Shown: positions 27,429-36,757 of the stretch, in pieces
Layout: each line of letters starts with the position of its first letter
Numbering within the stretch: the first letter of the stretch is position 1
Position numbers and translations under genes: made by a program
Source of the DNA: an uncultured Poribacteria bacterium
GTDB taxonomy: Bacteria > Poribacteria > WGA-4E > WGA-3G
Length of the DNA: 64,000 bases
Direction: 5' to 3'
NCBI GenBank assembly: GCA_951813545.1
Contig: OX638352.1
Span: 1,798,001 to 1,862,000, forward strand
The notes under the pieces: model-generated
What the model was told of the DNA's origin: nothing
Databases searched by the model: none
What the model saw: the letters and a program-made list of their open reading frames with translations, nothing else

Positions 27429-27809
27429 TTACAACGGCTGTCGTCCCTCAAACCCACCCTCAACTTCATGCCAGTAGCGGATCTTTTTTTCATTGATCCG
27501 CCAACAGAGATAGACCTCCCTACCATCACGGAGGTGTGGAAAATCGACCAATCCGGGGTCAAGCCCTTTCAGATGGCAGCCGCGCGCCGCAATCCGTTCC
27601 AAAATTCCCTCAAAGTCGGCAGTTGCTTTAAGGAGCGCAGGAGTGTGCTTACTGCCGCCGTTAGAGGAGACCACCTCCAAAAGTGGCGTGATTTCTGCGT
27701 GTAGTCCTGCAAGTAGGTTTCTTATGGCTCTTAACTGTGAAATCTCATCAACTAATTCAGGAATACATTGGTTGGCTTCTTCGAGCGTAAAATATCGTTT
27801 TTCCTGCAT
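27429..27809 (-). CDS. DUF2203 family protein
   Basis: A 126-residue cytoplasmic protein. It starts RYFTLEEANQCIPEL and ends with GLVDFPHLRDGREVYLCWRINEKKIRYWHE, the two conserved blocks of DUF2203. The middle is a coiled-coil-like helix pair. Function is unknown in the family. GGAGAACGCAAG lies before the ATG at 27809. It is on the opposite strand to its neighbours and appears monocistronic. Confidence 0.85.
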   Translation of the reverse strand: MQEKRYFTLEEANQCIPELVDEISQLRAIRNLLAGLHAEITPLLEVVSSNGGSKHTPALLKATADFEGILERIAARGCHLKGLDPGLVDFPHLRDGREVYLCWRINEKKIRYWHEVEGGFEGRQPL

Positions 27810-27884
27810 CTTGCGTTCTCCTTATCTTCTATCGTTTCTCTAAGTTTACACGAATTTACGTGAAATGTCAATCAAGTTTAAGAT

Positions 27885-27965
27885 AACTGTCGGCCATCAG
27901 CTGTCAGTAACAAGAGGTTTCTGATAGCCCAAAATCCTCTTTGCTGATAGCCGATTGCCAGTAAA
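27885..27965. repeat. Intergenic inverted repeat of the CAG-TCAG family
   Basis: CGGCCATCAGCTGTCAGTAA (27893-27912) faces GCTGATAGCCGATTGCCAGT (27943-27962), with AAGAGG and CCTCTT words inside, so the element can fold into an imperfect hairpin. It ends 4-7 bp before murJ. Confidence 0.6.
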
Positions 27966-27968
27966 AAA

Positions 27969-29612
27969 ATGGAAAACGAAACGAAATCCACGGAGCAACA
28001 GAATCAGCGTGTCACTCGTGCAGTGGGAGTTGTCAGCATCGCTGTGATGGTGTCTCGAGTATTGGGTCTCGCCCGTGAAACAGCGATAGGGTACTATTTT
28101 TCTTCAAGAATTAGTGCAGACGCTTTTTACCTTGCGTTTCGTATACCGAATTTCCTACGTGATATGTTCGGCGAAGGTATTCTGAGTAAAGCGTTTATCA
28201 CGACATTTCTTGCCACAGAAGTTGAAGATGGAGAAGAGGCAGCGTGGAATCTCGCGAACCGTATCTTTAACCTAACATTCCTTGTCTTAATCGGTATTAC
28301 AGCCCTCGGTATTGCTTTTTCCCCTATTATTGTTGATGTGTTGGCACAAAACGATTTTGATAAAAGTTTAGGTGCTGTTGAACACTTCGGATTTGACAGC
28401 AAAATTGAACTGGCAATTTATCTCACGCAGTTGATGTTTCCGTATCTGCTCTTCGTATCGTTCGCAGCAATTGCAATGGGATTATTGAATAGCAAGGGAC
28501 GGTTTGGCATTCCAGCATGTGCGTCCACTTTCTTTAACGTGAGTTCTCTCGCTATCGGGATAGGTGGCTACTATTTGTGTCCATCGGTGGGGATTCACCC
28601 TGTAACAGGGATGGCTTTCGGTGTAATTGTCGGTGGTATTCTCCAATTTCTGATTCAGGTGCCGTCTATGTATCGCGTCGGCTTTCGGTATCGTCCGCTG
28701 CTGAGTCTGCGAGATCCGAGAGTACTTCAAGTTGTTCATTTAATTGGACCCGCCGTGTTAGGTGTCGCAGCGGTGCAGGTGAACCAGTTTACGAATACGT
28801 TTTTTATCACGACAGATTCCGGATGGTTGACATGGATTACTCGAGCCTACCGTGTCACGCACCTCCCGATTGGAATATTCGGCGTTGCGATTTCAACAGT
28901 CGCACTCCCGCAACTCGCGAGGTTCGCAACAGCAGGGGAAACGGAGAATTTTCGCAACGCGCTCTCTTATGCCCTCCGTCTGTTGCTTGTCCTAACCATT
29001 CCTGCCGGAATCGGACTCATGGTCCTGTCAGAACCCATCTGCCGATTGCTTTACGAATGGGGTGCCACTGTTGAAGAGGACACGATTGGCGCAGCAGGAC
29101 TTCTGTTCGTCTACGCATTCGGATTGTGTGGGTTCTCAGCACTCAAGATTGTGACCGATGGGTTCTATGCTTACAAAGACATTCGCGCCCCGGTTATCGT
29201 CAGCGTTTGCGCTGTTATACTCAATATCTGTCTCAACTATCTCTTTATTTTCCGCGGATTCTTTTTGGACCCGCGCGCTGTGGTATTTTCAACGGTTCTG
29301 ACTGTGACGTTGAATTGTGCCATTTTACTGTTTCTGCTCCGGCGCAAGGTTGGGCGACTGGGGCTTCGATCGTTCATTCCGTTAACATCCAAAATCTTGA
29401 CCGCTTCAGTGGTGATGGGGTTCGTCTGCTGGTTGGCAAACGGTATCATTGAAAGCGATTGGCTTGGAACGGTAGGCATCATTTCGCGCACCGTCGGAGT
29501 GTTTGTCCCGATAGGATTGAGCCTGCTGATACTTGCCGGAATGTATAAGGTTCTGAAGGTCTCGGAATTCGATGATATTTTGAATGTATTTAAACAGCGG
29601 CTTGGGAAGTGA
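27969..29612 (+). CDS. murJ: Lipid II flippase MurJ
   Basis: A 547-residue polytopic protein of the MOP superfamily with about 14 predicted helices. The N-terminal block AVGVVSIAVMVSRVLGLARE and the following FRIPNFLRDMFGEGILSKAF are the MurJ/MviN signature; the conserved Arg and Asp line the central cavity. It flips lipid-linked peptidoglycan precursors across the inner membrane. The C-terminal extension is charged and short. No clear ribosome binding site precedes the ATG; the repeat at 27885 lies immediately upstream. Confidence 0.93.
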   Translation: MENETKSTEQQNQRVTRAVGVVSIAVMVSRVLGLARETAIGYYFSSRISADAFYLAFRIPNFLRDMFGEGILSKAFITTFLATEVEDGEEAAWNLANRIFNLTFLVLIGITALGIAFSPIIVDVLAQNDFDKSLGAVEHFGFDSKIELAIYLTQLMFPYLLFVSFAAIAMGLLNSKGRFGIPACASTFFNVSSLAIGIGGYYLCPSVGIHPVTGMAFGVIVGGILQFLIQVPSMYRVGFRYRPLLSLRDPRVLQVVHLIGPAVLGVAAVQVNQFTNTFFITTDSGWLTWITRAYRVTHLPIGIFGVAISTVALPQLARFATAGETENFRNALSYALRLLLVLTIPAGIGLMVLSEPICRLLYEWGATVEEDTIGAAGLLFVYAFGLCGFSALKIVTDGFYAYKDIRAPVIVSVCAVILNICLNYLFIFRGFFLDPRAVVFSTVLTVTLNCAILLFLLRRKVGRLGLRSFIPLTSKILTASVVMGFVCWLANGIIESDWLGTVGIISRTVGVFVPIGLSLLILAGMYKVLKVSEFDDILNVFKQRLGK

Positions 29613-29731
29613 TATTACCTACCGTTTAAAGATGGGCTTCGGCAGAGCAGGTTTATGGTGTATCACGACAATAGGAAAAGCGTTAAAAAACTGTATGCGT
29701 CTCAAAGAGACTATCAATCTAACTGAAACCG

Positions 29732-29755
29732 ATGATCTTGACGAAGGAAGATCAT
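29732..29755 (+). other. Hairpin upstream of hisF
   Basis: ATGATCTT (29732-29739) and AAGATCAT (29748-29755) form a perfect 8-bp stem with an 8-nt loop, 23 bp before the hisF start. It has no T-run, so it is not a typical terminator. A role in mRNA stability or translation is possible. Confidence 0.35.
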
Positions 29756-29777
29756 AGCGAGGCTCTATAATTAAAAA

Positions 29778-30557
29778 ATGTTAACGAAACGGATAATTCC
29801 ATGTTTAGACGTGCGCGCCGGAAAGGTTACGAAAGGCATCGCTTTTCAAGGCAATGTCGATGTCGGCGATCCGGTCGAGATGGCACGGTTTTATTATGAA
29901 GGCGGTGCCGATGAACTTGTTTTTTACGACATCACAGCGAGCAACGAACGGCGCGATATTATGATTGATGTCGTTTCTGCTGTTGCCGCTGAAATCTTTA
30001 TCCCGTTTTCTGTCGGTGGTGGGTTGCGGACGCTTGAGGACATGCGTCGTGTGCTACTCGCGGGTGCAGAGAAGGTGAGCATAGATTCCGGTGCCGTGCG
30101 GAATCCTGAGATCATAGCGGAAGGCGCACGAGCGTTCGGTAGCCAGTGTGTCGTGTTGAGTATGCAAGTAAAGCGAGTCCCGAAAAGTGAGCAGATCCCA
30201 AGCGGTTATGAAATTTACATAGACGGTGGGAGAACACCGGTTGGTTGGGATGCATTGGAGTGGTCAGCGCGGGGTGTTGATTTGGGCGCAGGCGAAATTG
30301 TTGTCAATAGTATCGATGCAGATGGCACGAAAGCGGGATATGAACTCGAATTGACGGGTGCGATCGCTGATTTGGTGCCGGTACCTGTGATTGCCTCTGG
30401 GGGCGCAGGAAACCCACAGCACCTACGGGATGTCTTCGTTGAAAGCAACGCCGATGCTGCAATCGTTGCCTCTATTACACACTACGGCGAATTCACAATC
30501 GAGAACATAAAAACCTATCTGGTAGATGAAGGTGTAAGCACCCGAGATACATGGTAG
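29778..30557 (+). CDS. hisF: Imidazole glycerol phosphate synthase cyclase subunit HisF
   Basis: A 259-residue TIM barrel that turns PRFAR and ammonia from HisH into imidazole glycerol phosphate and AICAR. The start [17 protein letters not shown] holds catalytic Asp11; phosphate sites are SVGGGLR (residues 78-84) and ASGGAGNP. At position 130, where characterised HisF enzymes have the second catalytic Asp in an AIDAKR context, this protein reads SMQVKR, so residue 130 is Gln. The rest of the fold is well kept, including [14 protein letters not shown]. hisH is not in the window. Either the enzyme tolerates Gln130 or it serves another cyclisation or amidation role. Confidence 0.88.
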   Translation: MLTKRIIPCLDVRAGKVTKGIAFQGNVDVGDPVEMARFYYEGGADELVFYDITASNERRDIMIDVVSAVAAEIFIPFSVGGGLRTLEDMRRVLLAGAEKVSIDSGAVRNPEIIAEGARAFGSQCVVLSMQVKRVPKSEQIPSGYEIYIDGGRTPVGWDALEWSARGVDLGAGEIVVNSIDADGTKAGYELELTGAIADLVPVPVIASGGAGNPQHLRDVFVESNADAAIVASITHYGEFTIENIKTYLVDEGVSTRDTW

Positions 30558-30559
30558 CA

Positions 30560-30660
30560 CTGGCTGTCAGCCATCAGCCGTCAGCAAAGAGGTGTTGATT
30601 TAATCAGAATCCTCTTGGATTGACCGCCGAAAGCCAATTGCTGATTGCTGAAAGCCAATT
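30560..30660. repeat. Intergenic inverted repeat of the CAG-TCAG family
   Basis: GGCTGTCAGCCATCAGCCGT (30563-30582) faces AGCCAATTGCTGATTGCTGA (30633-30652), with AAGAGG and CCTCTT words within. It has the same build as the element at 27885 and fills the gap between hisF and the aminotransferase gene. Confidence 0.6.
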
Positions 30661-30672
30661 TATGGAGGAAAT

Positions 30673-31575
30673 ATGGAACCTAAATTGCCCGATGCAAGAA
30701 ATAAAAACATTTTAATCCACGTCAACGGTGAACTCCTACCCCGTGAAGATGCGAAGATCTCCGTATTCGACAGTCTCGTTCAAGGCGGAGATGGCGTATG
30801 GGAAGGCTTGCGTGTCTATAACGGAAAGATTTTTGCACTGGATGCACATCTTGACCGTCTCATAGATTCCGCGCACGCCATGGCATTCGCAAACATCCCG
30901 ACGCGTGGGGAAATTAAGCAAGCGATCTTTGAGACACTTGAAGCGAACGGCATGCGGGATGGCGTTCATATCCGGCTAACGCTCAGTCGCGGGAAAAAGG
31001 TTACCTCCAGCATGGATGCTCGTGTCAATCAGTACGGCACTACCTTAATTGCGATTGCAGAGTGGAAACCACCCATCTATGCCAGCAGCGGCATCCGTTT
31101 AGTCACCTCAGCGATTCGACGGAATCCACCGCAATGTGTTGACTCTAAGATTCATCACAACAACCTGATTAACAATATCCTCGCCAAGATTGAGGCGAAT
31201 GTCGCTGGTGTGGACGATGCGATTATGCTCGACATCTTTGGTTACGTTTCTGAAACGAACGCAACAAACATCTTTCTCATAAAACGCGGAGAAGTTGTGA
31301 CACCACATGCCGATAGCTGCCTCCCCGGAATTACGCGGGGGACTGTCATCAGCATTGCTCGCGAGGCGGGGATCCCGCTGACGGAACGGAACGTCTCATT
31401 GACTGAGGTCTATACCGCAGACGAAGTTTTTACGACGGGGACTGTCGGTGAACTGAGTCCGGTCCTTGAGGTTGATGGCAGGAAGATTGGAGATGAAGGT
31501 ATCCGTCCCATAACGACTCGGTTACAGGAACTGTATGCAGAACGGACTGCCAACGAAGGTGAACCGCTGCCATAG
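30673..31575 (+). CDS. Class IV aminotransferase (branched-chain/D-amino-acid type)
   Basis: A 300-residue PLP enzyme of fold type IV. FDSLVQGGDGVWEGLRVYNG is the N-terminal substrate region, Lys159 in DSKIHHNNL is the likely Schiff-base lysine, and DIFGYVSETNATNIF carries the PLP-binding Glu and Asn. CLPGITRGTVI binds the phosphate, and FTTGTVGELSPV closes the site. It most resembles branched-chain aminotransferases, but D-alanine aminotransferase or aminodeoxychorismate lyase cannot be excluded. GGAGG stands 6 nt before the ATG. Confidence 0.88.
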   Translation: MEPKLPDARNKNILIHVNGELLPREDAKISVFDSLVQGGDGVWEGLRVYNGKIFALDAHLDRLIDSAHAMAFANIPTRGEIKQAIFETLEANGMRDGVHIRLTLSRGKKVTSSMDARVNQYGTTLIAIAEWKPPIYASSGIRLVTSAIRRNPPQCVDSKIHHNNLINNILAKIEANVAGVDDAIMLDIFGYVSETNATNIFLIKRGEVVTPHADSCLPGITRGTVISIAREAGIPLTERNVSLTEVYTADEVFTTGTVGELSPVLEVDGRKIGDEGIRPITTRLQELYAERTANEGEPLP

Positions 31576-32095
31576 GTGTAGTTCGCCAATTTGGTATGGG
31601 AATATGGGCTGCTTATCGTCCCAACGGTGGCAAAATGCATCCAAGAACGTTTATAGGTAATACCATATCTAATTGAATAACTTTCATATCTATACGCATT
31701 GTGGCAGTTAACTTATGGTATATCTATAATTCACAGTTTCGTCTTATGCGCCTCTCAAAGTTGCTAACGCCTTCGACTTCTATCACCTTAAAGGACGCGA
31801 TTACCCCTCGAATTCACCACAGAAATTTGACCGATATGAAATTTGTCAAAATCGCTTCTCAGACATTTGGCAGCTTAAGTTTTCGGTCAATTTTGAGAGC
31901 CCCGAAAATCCTGTGGTTTTCTGTGGTGTTTGATGTTTTGTTGTTTTTCGCCACTAAGTTCATAAAGCGAATTAGATGTTTTCGCTGTTGTGTAAGAAAC
32001 GTTCTAAATCTTCCTTATCAGGGACCGCTAAGAACTACCTATTATGAAAACCATCCAAATAGAAATGGTATAAGTTATATAATGGAGGAAAACCA
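31576..32095 (+). other. 520-bp gap before the candidate selenoprotein gene
   Basis: No supported gene is seen. AATACCATATC near 31658 faces TTATGGTATATC near 31713. One frame (31730-31933) stays open for 67 codons with a plausible residue mix (FDFYHLKGRDYPSNSPQ) but has no start codon, so it may be a relic. The 132-codon frame starting at 31701 looks spurious. The 3' end carries GGAGG for the next gene. Confidence 0.3.
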
Positions 32096-33625
32096 GTGAT
32101 AGATTTGAATAACATCCTGAAGAATTCAGCATCCTTAGAAGTACATGCACATTGGGACCCGATTGCCGATTCGACTTACAACTTACACAAAAAATCACCA
32201 GAAAACGTTGCACTCTTCGATCTGTCGCCACATGAAGCCACTAAGGAATATAAGGTTGAGGCTTTCAATGCCTTTCTCCCCGCATCAACTGTGGCAGTTG
32301 GAGATGTTTGGGAACTGGATCTAGACACAGTTATTCCGTTTCTTTCCCAGTTCCACCCCGGTGCTACAGGAGAACTACGCCATGGACAGGAAGGAGCCTT
32401 TGCCTGCTTACGCGCACTTTCGCAGGATTATGCAGACATCTCGTTCCGAATTCATGCAGAGTTTACCTTGGCAACCCGCCCTAATCCGGACTGGAAACCC
32501 GGCAGCAATGAGAGACAGATGGATTTAGCCCGCTTTATCCCATCGCAATATACCGGACGATTACGTATCAATCTGAAGACAGGCACTATTTGTGACTTTT
32601 CGCTCGCGCTTCCACCGCGCAATAGCAATGTGGACATCAATGACTTTGGGTATGCTGATATGGTCTTCGTGCCGCGCATGGAACTCCTTACTATGCCAAC
32701 AGAAGCACACGATGACATCGAGTGGGAAAGTGCTATCACACCCGAAGAAACGCGCAAGGCGTTGGCATTAAAGTTCTACAAATTCGCTGAAATTAACTGG
32801 GTACCAATCGAAGAGGCAGTTGCAGAATCCGAAGCGACACAGCGTCCAATTCATGTCGTCATTGCTTGGGGTCCTTTAGACGATGAATCCTGCTGAGCGA
32901 ACGGTAAAAACTTGAGAGCGGGTCCGCTCTCGAATTCAGAAGTGATACAAACACTCAACGAGAAGTTTATAAACACATGGGTAACGCTTCGCGAATTACC
33001 AGAACTGATAGAAGGCGCAAAAGGGGAACGCGTTAGCCTTTTCGCTAAGTCCATCAAAGATTATTACGTCTATCCAGTAGATATTCAGATACTGAGTCCC
33101 GAAGCCATCGTTATTATGCACCAACCAGAGAGCAAATTTCCTGACGGCAATCGGGTGCGAGGATATCTAATGCTGTTAGAATATACATTAGCAGAGAAGC
33201 CCTCATTGGAATCAAACGATCTCAGCCTGCGTAAGCAGTTGATGGAAGTTTCAAACACCTTCCGCGCACCCGGAGCCGGCTATCAGGACTATACACCTAT
33301 TGAAATTGATACAACACCATTTGAACAGGGTGGGACCCTTATCATTGATATAGAGGTAGGTGAGGGTGAGGCGACAGGTTCGTTCGATCTGTATGACGCT
33401 GACGTTGAACTGCCGACAGAGGGATTTCCGACCGACGCACTGGCTTCAGTGTGGGATATTCCGCCCGGGGTCACTGGACAAATGATTTATCGATTCGAGA
33501 GCGGACAGCGATTCAAGTTAGGCGCGACGGGTAATTGGTTCTGCGAGAAAGGGAGTACCAACACTTTTATCGCACGCGTTTCTGTTGTGCCAGCGGAAAC
33601 AGAAGAAGGAGAAGCATCGTCGTAG
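32096..33625 (+). CDS. Candidate selenoprotein: thioredoxin-like protein with Cys-Sec pair at an in-frame UGA
   Basis: GTG at 32096 with GGAGG upstream opens a 266-codon frame that meets TGA at 32894-32896. The same frame stays open for 242 further codons to TAG at 33625. Around the TGA the protein reads PLDDESC-U-ANGKNLRAGPLS, a thioredoxin-like redox site with adjacent Cys and Sec, after a beta strand (RPIHVVIAWG) and before helix-rich segments with FINTWVTLREL. Read through, the product has 509 residues with Sec at 267. A hairpin with a GGUC tip follows the UGA, as in bacterial SECIS elements. TGA is a normal stop in other genes here. The N-terminal 230 residues are of unknown fold. The alternative is a nonsense mutation in a Cys or Trp homolog. 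Confidence 0.65.
32894..32931 (+). promoter_or_regulatory. Candidate bacterial SECIS element
   Basis: UGA at 32894-32896 is followed after 17 nt by GAGAGCG-GGTC-CGCTCTC (32914-32931), a perfect 7-bp stem with a GGUC apex; flanking AACTT/GAATT can extend the stem with one mismatch. The apex begins 24 nt after the UGA. The E. coli fdhF SECIS has the same GGUC at its tip, which SelB contacts. Confidence 0.6.
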
Positions 33626-33706
33626 GGTAATGGAGACCTAAGTTGGATTGAACACAAGGTAACCTAACACCGCACTAAACCCTTAAGTCGAATTCACGTC
33701 AAATAG

Positions 33707-33732
33707 GCAATCAATTCTTTAGGATTGATTGC
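33707..33732 (+). other. Perfect hairpin between two genes
   Basis: GCAATCAAT (33707-33715) and ATTGATTGC (33724-33732) form a 9-bp stem with an 8-nt loop, about 80 bp after the selenoprotein stop. No T-run follows, so terminator function is uncertain. Confidence 0.4.
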
Positions 33733-33804
33733 AATATATCACGGTTCAAAGGATTTTCGATCGCGCAAAGCATTTCAAAGCAATGTCTTTGAACGGAGGA
33801 GATT

Positions 33805-36702
33805 ATGCGACATCCTCACCGTTCCTATTTCCTTGCCACTGTTTTTCTGTGTCTACTGGCTTCTCTCAATATCGGCTATACAGATCATCTGAGTGATGCT
33901 GAGAAGATAGAATTTTTCAATTCTCAAGTAAAGCCTATTCTCCAGCAGAACTGTTTTCAATGCCACGGCGGCGGGACTGAAGTAGAGGGTGGACTCCAAT
34001 TGACGAGTCGGGAAAAGATTCTCGAAGGCGGAGATTACGGTGCTGCGGTGTCACTTGAAAACCCTGCCGATAGTTTCTTGCTTGAGATGGTCGGCTACGG
34101 TCAAGAAACCGCACAAATGCCACCAGACGGCAAGTTAGATGATGCCTCCCTCGAAATCCTTGCAAAGTGGATCAACATAGGACTCCCCTATCCCGTTCAA
34201 GATACCGACGTTCAACCCGAATCTAAAACTGCATCGGATTATTGGGCATATCGTCCACTCAAACGACCACAAGTACCGTCGGTGCAAGCATCCGATTGGG
34301 TCAGCAACCCGATCGACGCGTTCATTCTCGCAAAATTGGAGGCACACGGTTTAACGCCCGCCGCACCCGCCAGCAAACTGACGCTTATCCGTCGAGTGTA
34401 CTACGACCTCACTGGGTTACCACCTTCGCCAGAAGCGGTGGAAGCGTTCTTGAACAACACATCCGCAGATGCTTACGAGAAACTCATCAATAAACTCCTG
34501 AAGTCGCCACGCTATGGTGAGAAGTGGGGACGGCACTGGCTCGACCTTGTCCGTTACGCAGAGACCAACGGCTATGAGAACGATTCAGACAAGCCGTACG
34601 TGTGGCGATACCGCGATTACGTCATCAATGCCTTCAACAAAGATAAACCGTATGATGAATTCATCAAAGAGCAACTCGCAGGTGATGAGCTCCGAACCGT
34701 AACAACAGAGACCGTCATTGCAACAGGCTACCATAAGCTCGGTGTTTGGGACGACGGACCCGCTGATCGAAAACTCGCACGATACGACTATCTCGACGAT
34801 ATTGTTTCTACAACAGGGCAGGTGATGCTCGGTATGACAGTGGGTTGCGCCCGATGCCACGATCATAAAATTGATCCGATTTCAACTCGGGATTACTATA
34901 GTCTACTCGCGTTTTTCCATGACATTACGCCGAACAACCGCGGTCCCCTTGCCGATATTGGCACGCCTGAACAGCAGGCAGTGCGAGATAAACTACTCGC
35001 TGAAAAGCGACTCGCTGAAGAGAAATTTCAGGATGAACTCTACCCGATACAAGAGACCATCAAAATAGAACTCGCGAAAATTCACACGGAGGCAATCGCA
35101 AATGACATCCCGGTATCTCCGATGCGTGAATTGACTTATCGCTCCTATCGTGAAACTTTTGAACAGTTTCCTAATGATTTTGATCTCCTCGAACCCACCT
35201 CCGAAGGCAGACTCTTTAGCAACCTTTTCTCGCTTGCACCCGCGAGTCGGAAGAAGGACATCGGCTTGGTTTTCGAGGGAACGTTACAGGTGCCAGAGGA
35301 GACAACTTATACGTTTCATATCAACTTACGCGGCGCGTGTAGATTAATTCTCAATGGTTATCAAGCCGCTGAATTGATTGGTGCGCGGGATGTAGAAGTT
35401 ACACTCACCTGTGGTGATGTGCCGATTCGTCTTGAATATTTCAACAAAGATGTAGATAAACCCCAGTTGGAAGTCTCATGGTCTGGAGTGGACTTTGAGA
35501 AACAACCCCTTTCAACAAACGCCGCTGTCAATTTTAATGAGCTGCTAAAAACACACGCAGAGCTTATTGAAACGAACGAATCGTTGAAGGCGTTAGTGGA
35601 TCAGCAGCGGGAATTGAAAAAGCAGCGAGATGATAAACGGCGGCAGCGCGTGCCTTACGAGCATCAGGCTTTAGCGGTTTCAGAGCGCGAGCAAACCCCG
35701 ACGCATATCCTTCGGCGCGGCAACCCACACCTCGTCGGACGCGAGATCAAACCAGCGTTTCCTGAAATTCTGAATCCGCCTGCTGTGCAGATGCTGTCCG
35801 TTCCAGAGGACGCAAAATCGTCTGGGAAACGGCGTGTCTTCGCGGAGTGGATGGCGAGTGCTGAGAACCCACTAACAGCACGCGTGATGGTCAACCGTAT
35901 CTGGCAACACCATTTCGGGCGAGGGATTGTCCGGTCAACCAACGATTTCGGACGGCTCGGCACACCGCCGACGCATCCAGAACTTCTCGACTGGCTCGCA
36001 TCTGAGTTTATTGCCTCTGGTTGGCGGTTAAAGGCGATGCACAAACTGATAATGACTTCGAACGCGTATCGAATGTCGGCACAGAGCAATCCGCGATGCA
36101 TGCAACAGGATGCGAACAACGATCTCTTTTGGCGATTCAACATGCGTCGCTTGACTGCAGAAGAGATTCGCGATACAGTACTCTGGATCACTGGAAAACT
36201 GAATCTCAAAATGGGAGGACCGAGTGTTTTTCCTGAACTCCCTAAAGAGGTATTGGCAACATCCTCAAGACCAAGGAGTGTTTGGGGACAATCACCGCCG
36301 GAGGAGGCGAACCGACGAAGTGTTTATGTGAAAGTCAAACGCTCGTTGCTCGTCCCTATTCTGAACCAATTCGACCAAGCGGACACCGATTCGACATGTC
36401 CAGTCCGTTTTTCGACAACGGTGCCGACCCAATCGCTAACTATGCTCAATGGGAAGTTTATCAACGACCAAGCAATCACTTTCGCCAACAGGATGCGCTG
36501 GGAAGGTGGTGTAACAGTTGAAGACCGTGTACGATTTGGACTTCGGCTTGTGCTGTGTCGTGAACCGGAACCGACTGAGATTCAACAGGCGTTGACCTTC
36601 ATGCAAGAACTTCAGCAGCATGAAGGTGTGAGCTCAGAGGTCGCGCTCAACCGATTTGCGTTACTGGCGTTGAATTTAAACGAATTCATCTTTTTGGATT
36701 GA
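33805..36702 (+). CDS. Planctomycete-type cytochrome c / DUF1549-PA14-DUF1553 protein
   Basis: A 965-residue exported protein. A signal peptide covers residues 8-27. A PSCyt1 domain (about 30-115) has the CFQCH haem-type motif at 48-52. DUF1549 spans about 160-350 and contains [15 protein letters not shown] and a second CARCH near residue 348. A PA14-like insert (about 440-560) has [21 protein letters not shown]1553 fills the C-terminus with [18 protein letters not shown]. Members are large secreted proteins of Planctomycetes and allies, thought to act in polysaccharide breakdown or redox chemistry. GGAGGAG precedes the ATG. The DUF1501 gene follows 55 bp downstream, the usual partner. Confidence 0.9.
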   Translation: MRHPHRSYFLATVFLCLLASLNIGYTDHLSDAEKIEFFNSQVKPILQQNCFQCHGGGTEVEGGLQLTSREKILEGGDYGAAVSLENPADSFLLEMVGYGQETAQMPPDGKLDDASLEILAKWINIGLPYPVQDTDVQPESKTASDYWAYRPLKRPQVPSVQASDWVSNPIDAFILAKLEAHGLTPAAPASKLTLIRRVYYDLTGLPPSPEAVEAFLNNTSADAYEKLINKLLKSPRYGEKWGRHWLDLVRYAETNGYENDSDKPYVWRYRDYVINAFNKDKPYDEFIKEQLAGDELRTVTTETVIATGYHKLGVWDDGPADRKLARYDYLDDIVSTTGQVMLGMTVGCARCHDHKIDPISTRDYYSLLAFFHDITPNNRGPLADIGTPEQQAVRDKLLAEKRLAEEKFQDELYPIQETIKIELAKIHTEAIANDIPVSPMRELTYRSYRETFEQFPNDFDLLEPTSEGRLFSNLFSLAPASRKKDIGLVFEGTLQVPEETTYTFHINLRGACRLILNGYQAAELIGARDVEVTLTCGDVPIRLEYFNKDVDKPQLEVSWSGVDFEKQPLSTNAAVNFNELLKTHAELIETNESLKALVDQQRELKKQRDDKRRQRVPYEHQALAVSEREQTPTHILRRGNPHLVGREIKPAFPEILNPPAVQMLSVPEDAKSSGKRRVFAEWMASAENPLTARVMVNRIWQHHFGRGIVRSTNDFGRLGTPPTHPELLDWLASEFIASGWRLKAMHKLIMTSNAYRMSAQSNPRCMQQDANNDLFWRFNMRRLTAEEIRDTVLWITGKLNLKMGGPSVFPELPKEVLATSSRPRSVWGQSPPEEANRRSVYVKVKRSLLVPILNQFDQADTDSTCPVRFSTTVPTQSLTMLNGKFINDQAITFANRMRWEGGVTVEDRVRFGLRLVLCREPEPTEIQQALTFMQELQQHEGVSSEVALNRFALLALNLNEFIFLD

Positions 36703-36757
36703 TACGACCTGTTCTTTACTTCTAAGAGACAGAGACGCTAACATTGGAGATAAGCTG

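Noticed and set aside
31701..32099. A 132-codon frame before the selenoprotein gene
   Set aside because: There is no ribosome binding site, the composition looks non-coding, and it overlaps the ribosome binding site and start of the next gene.
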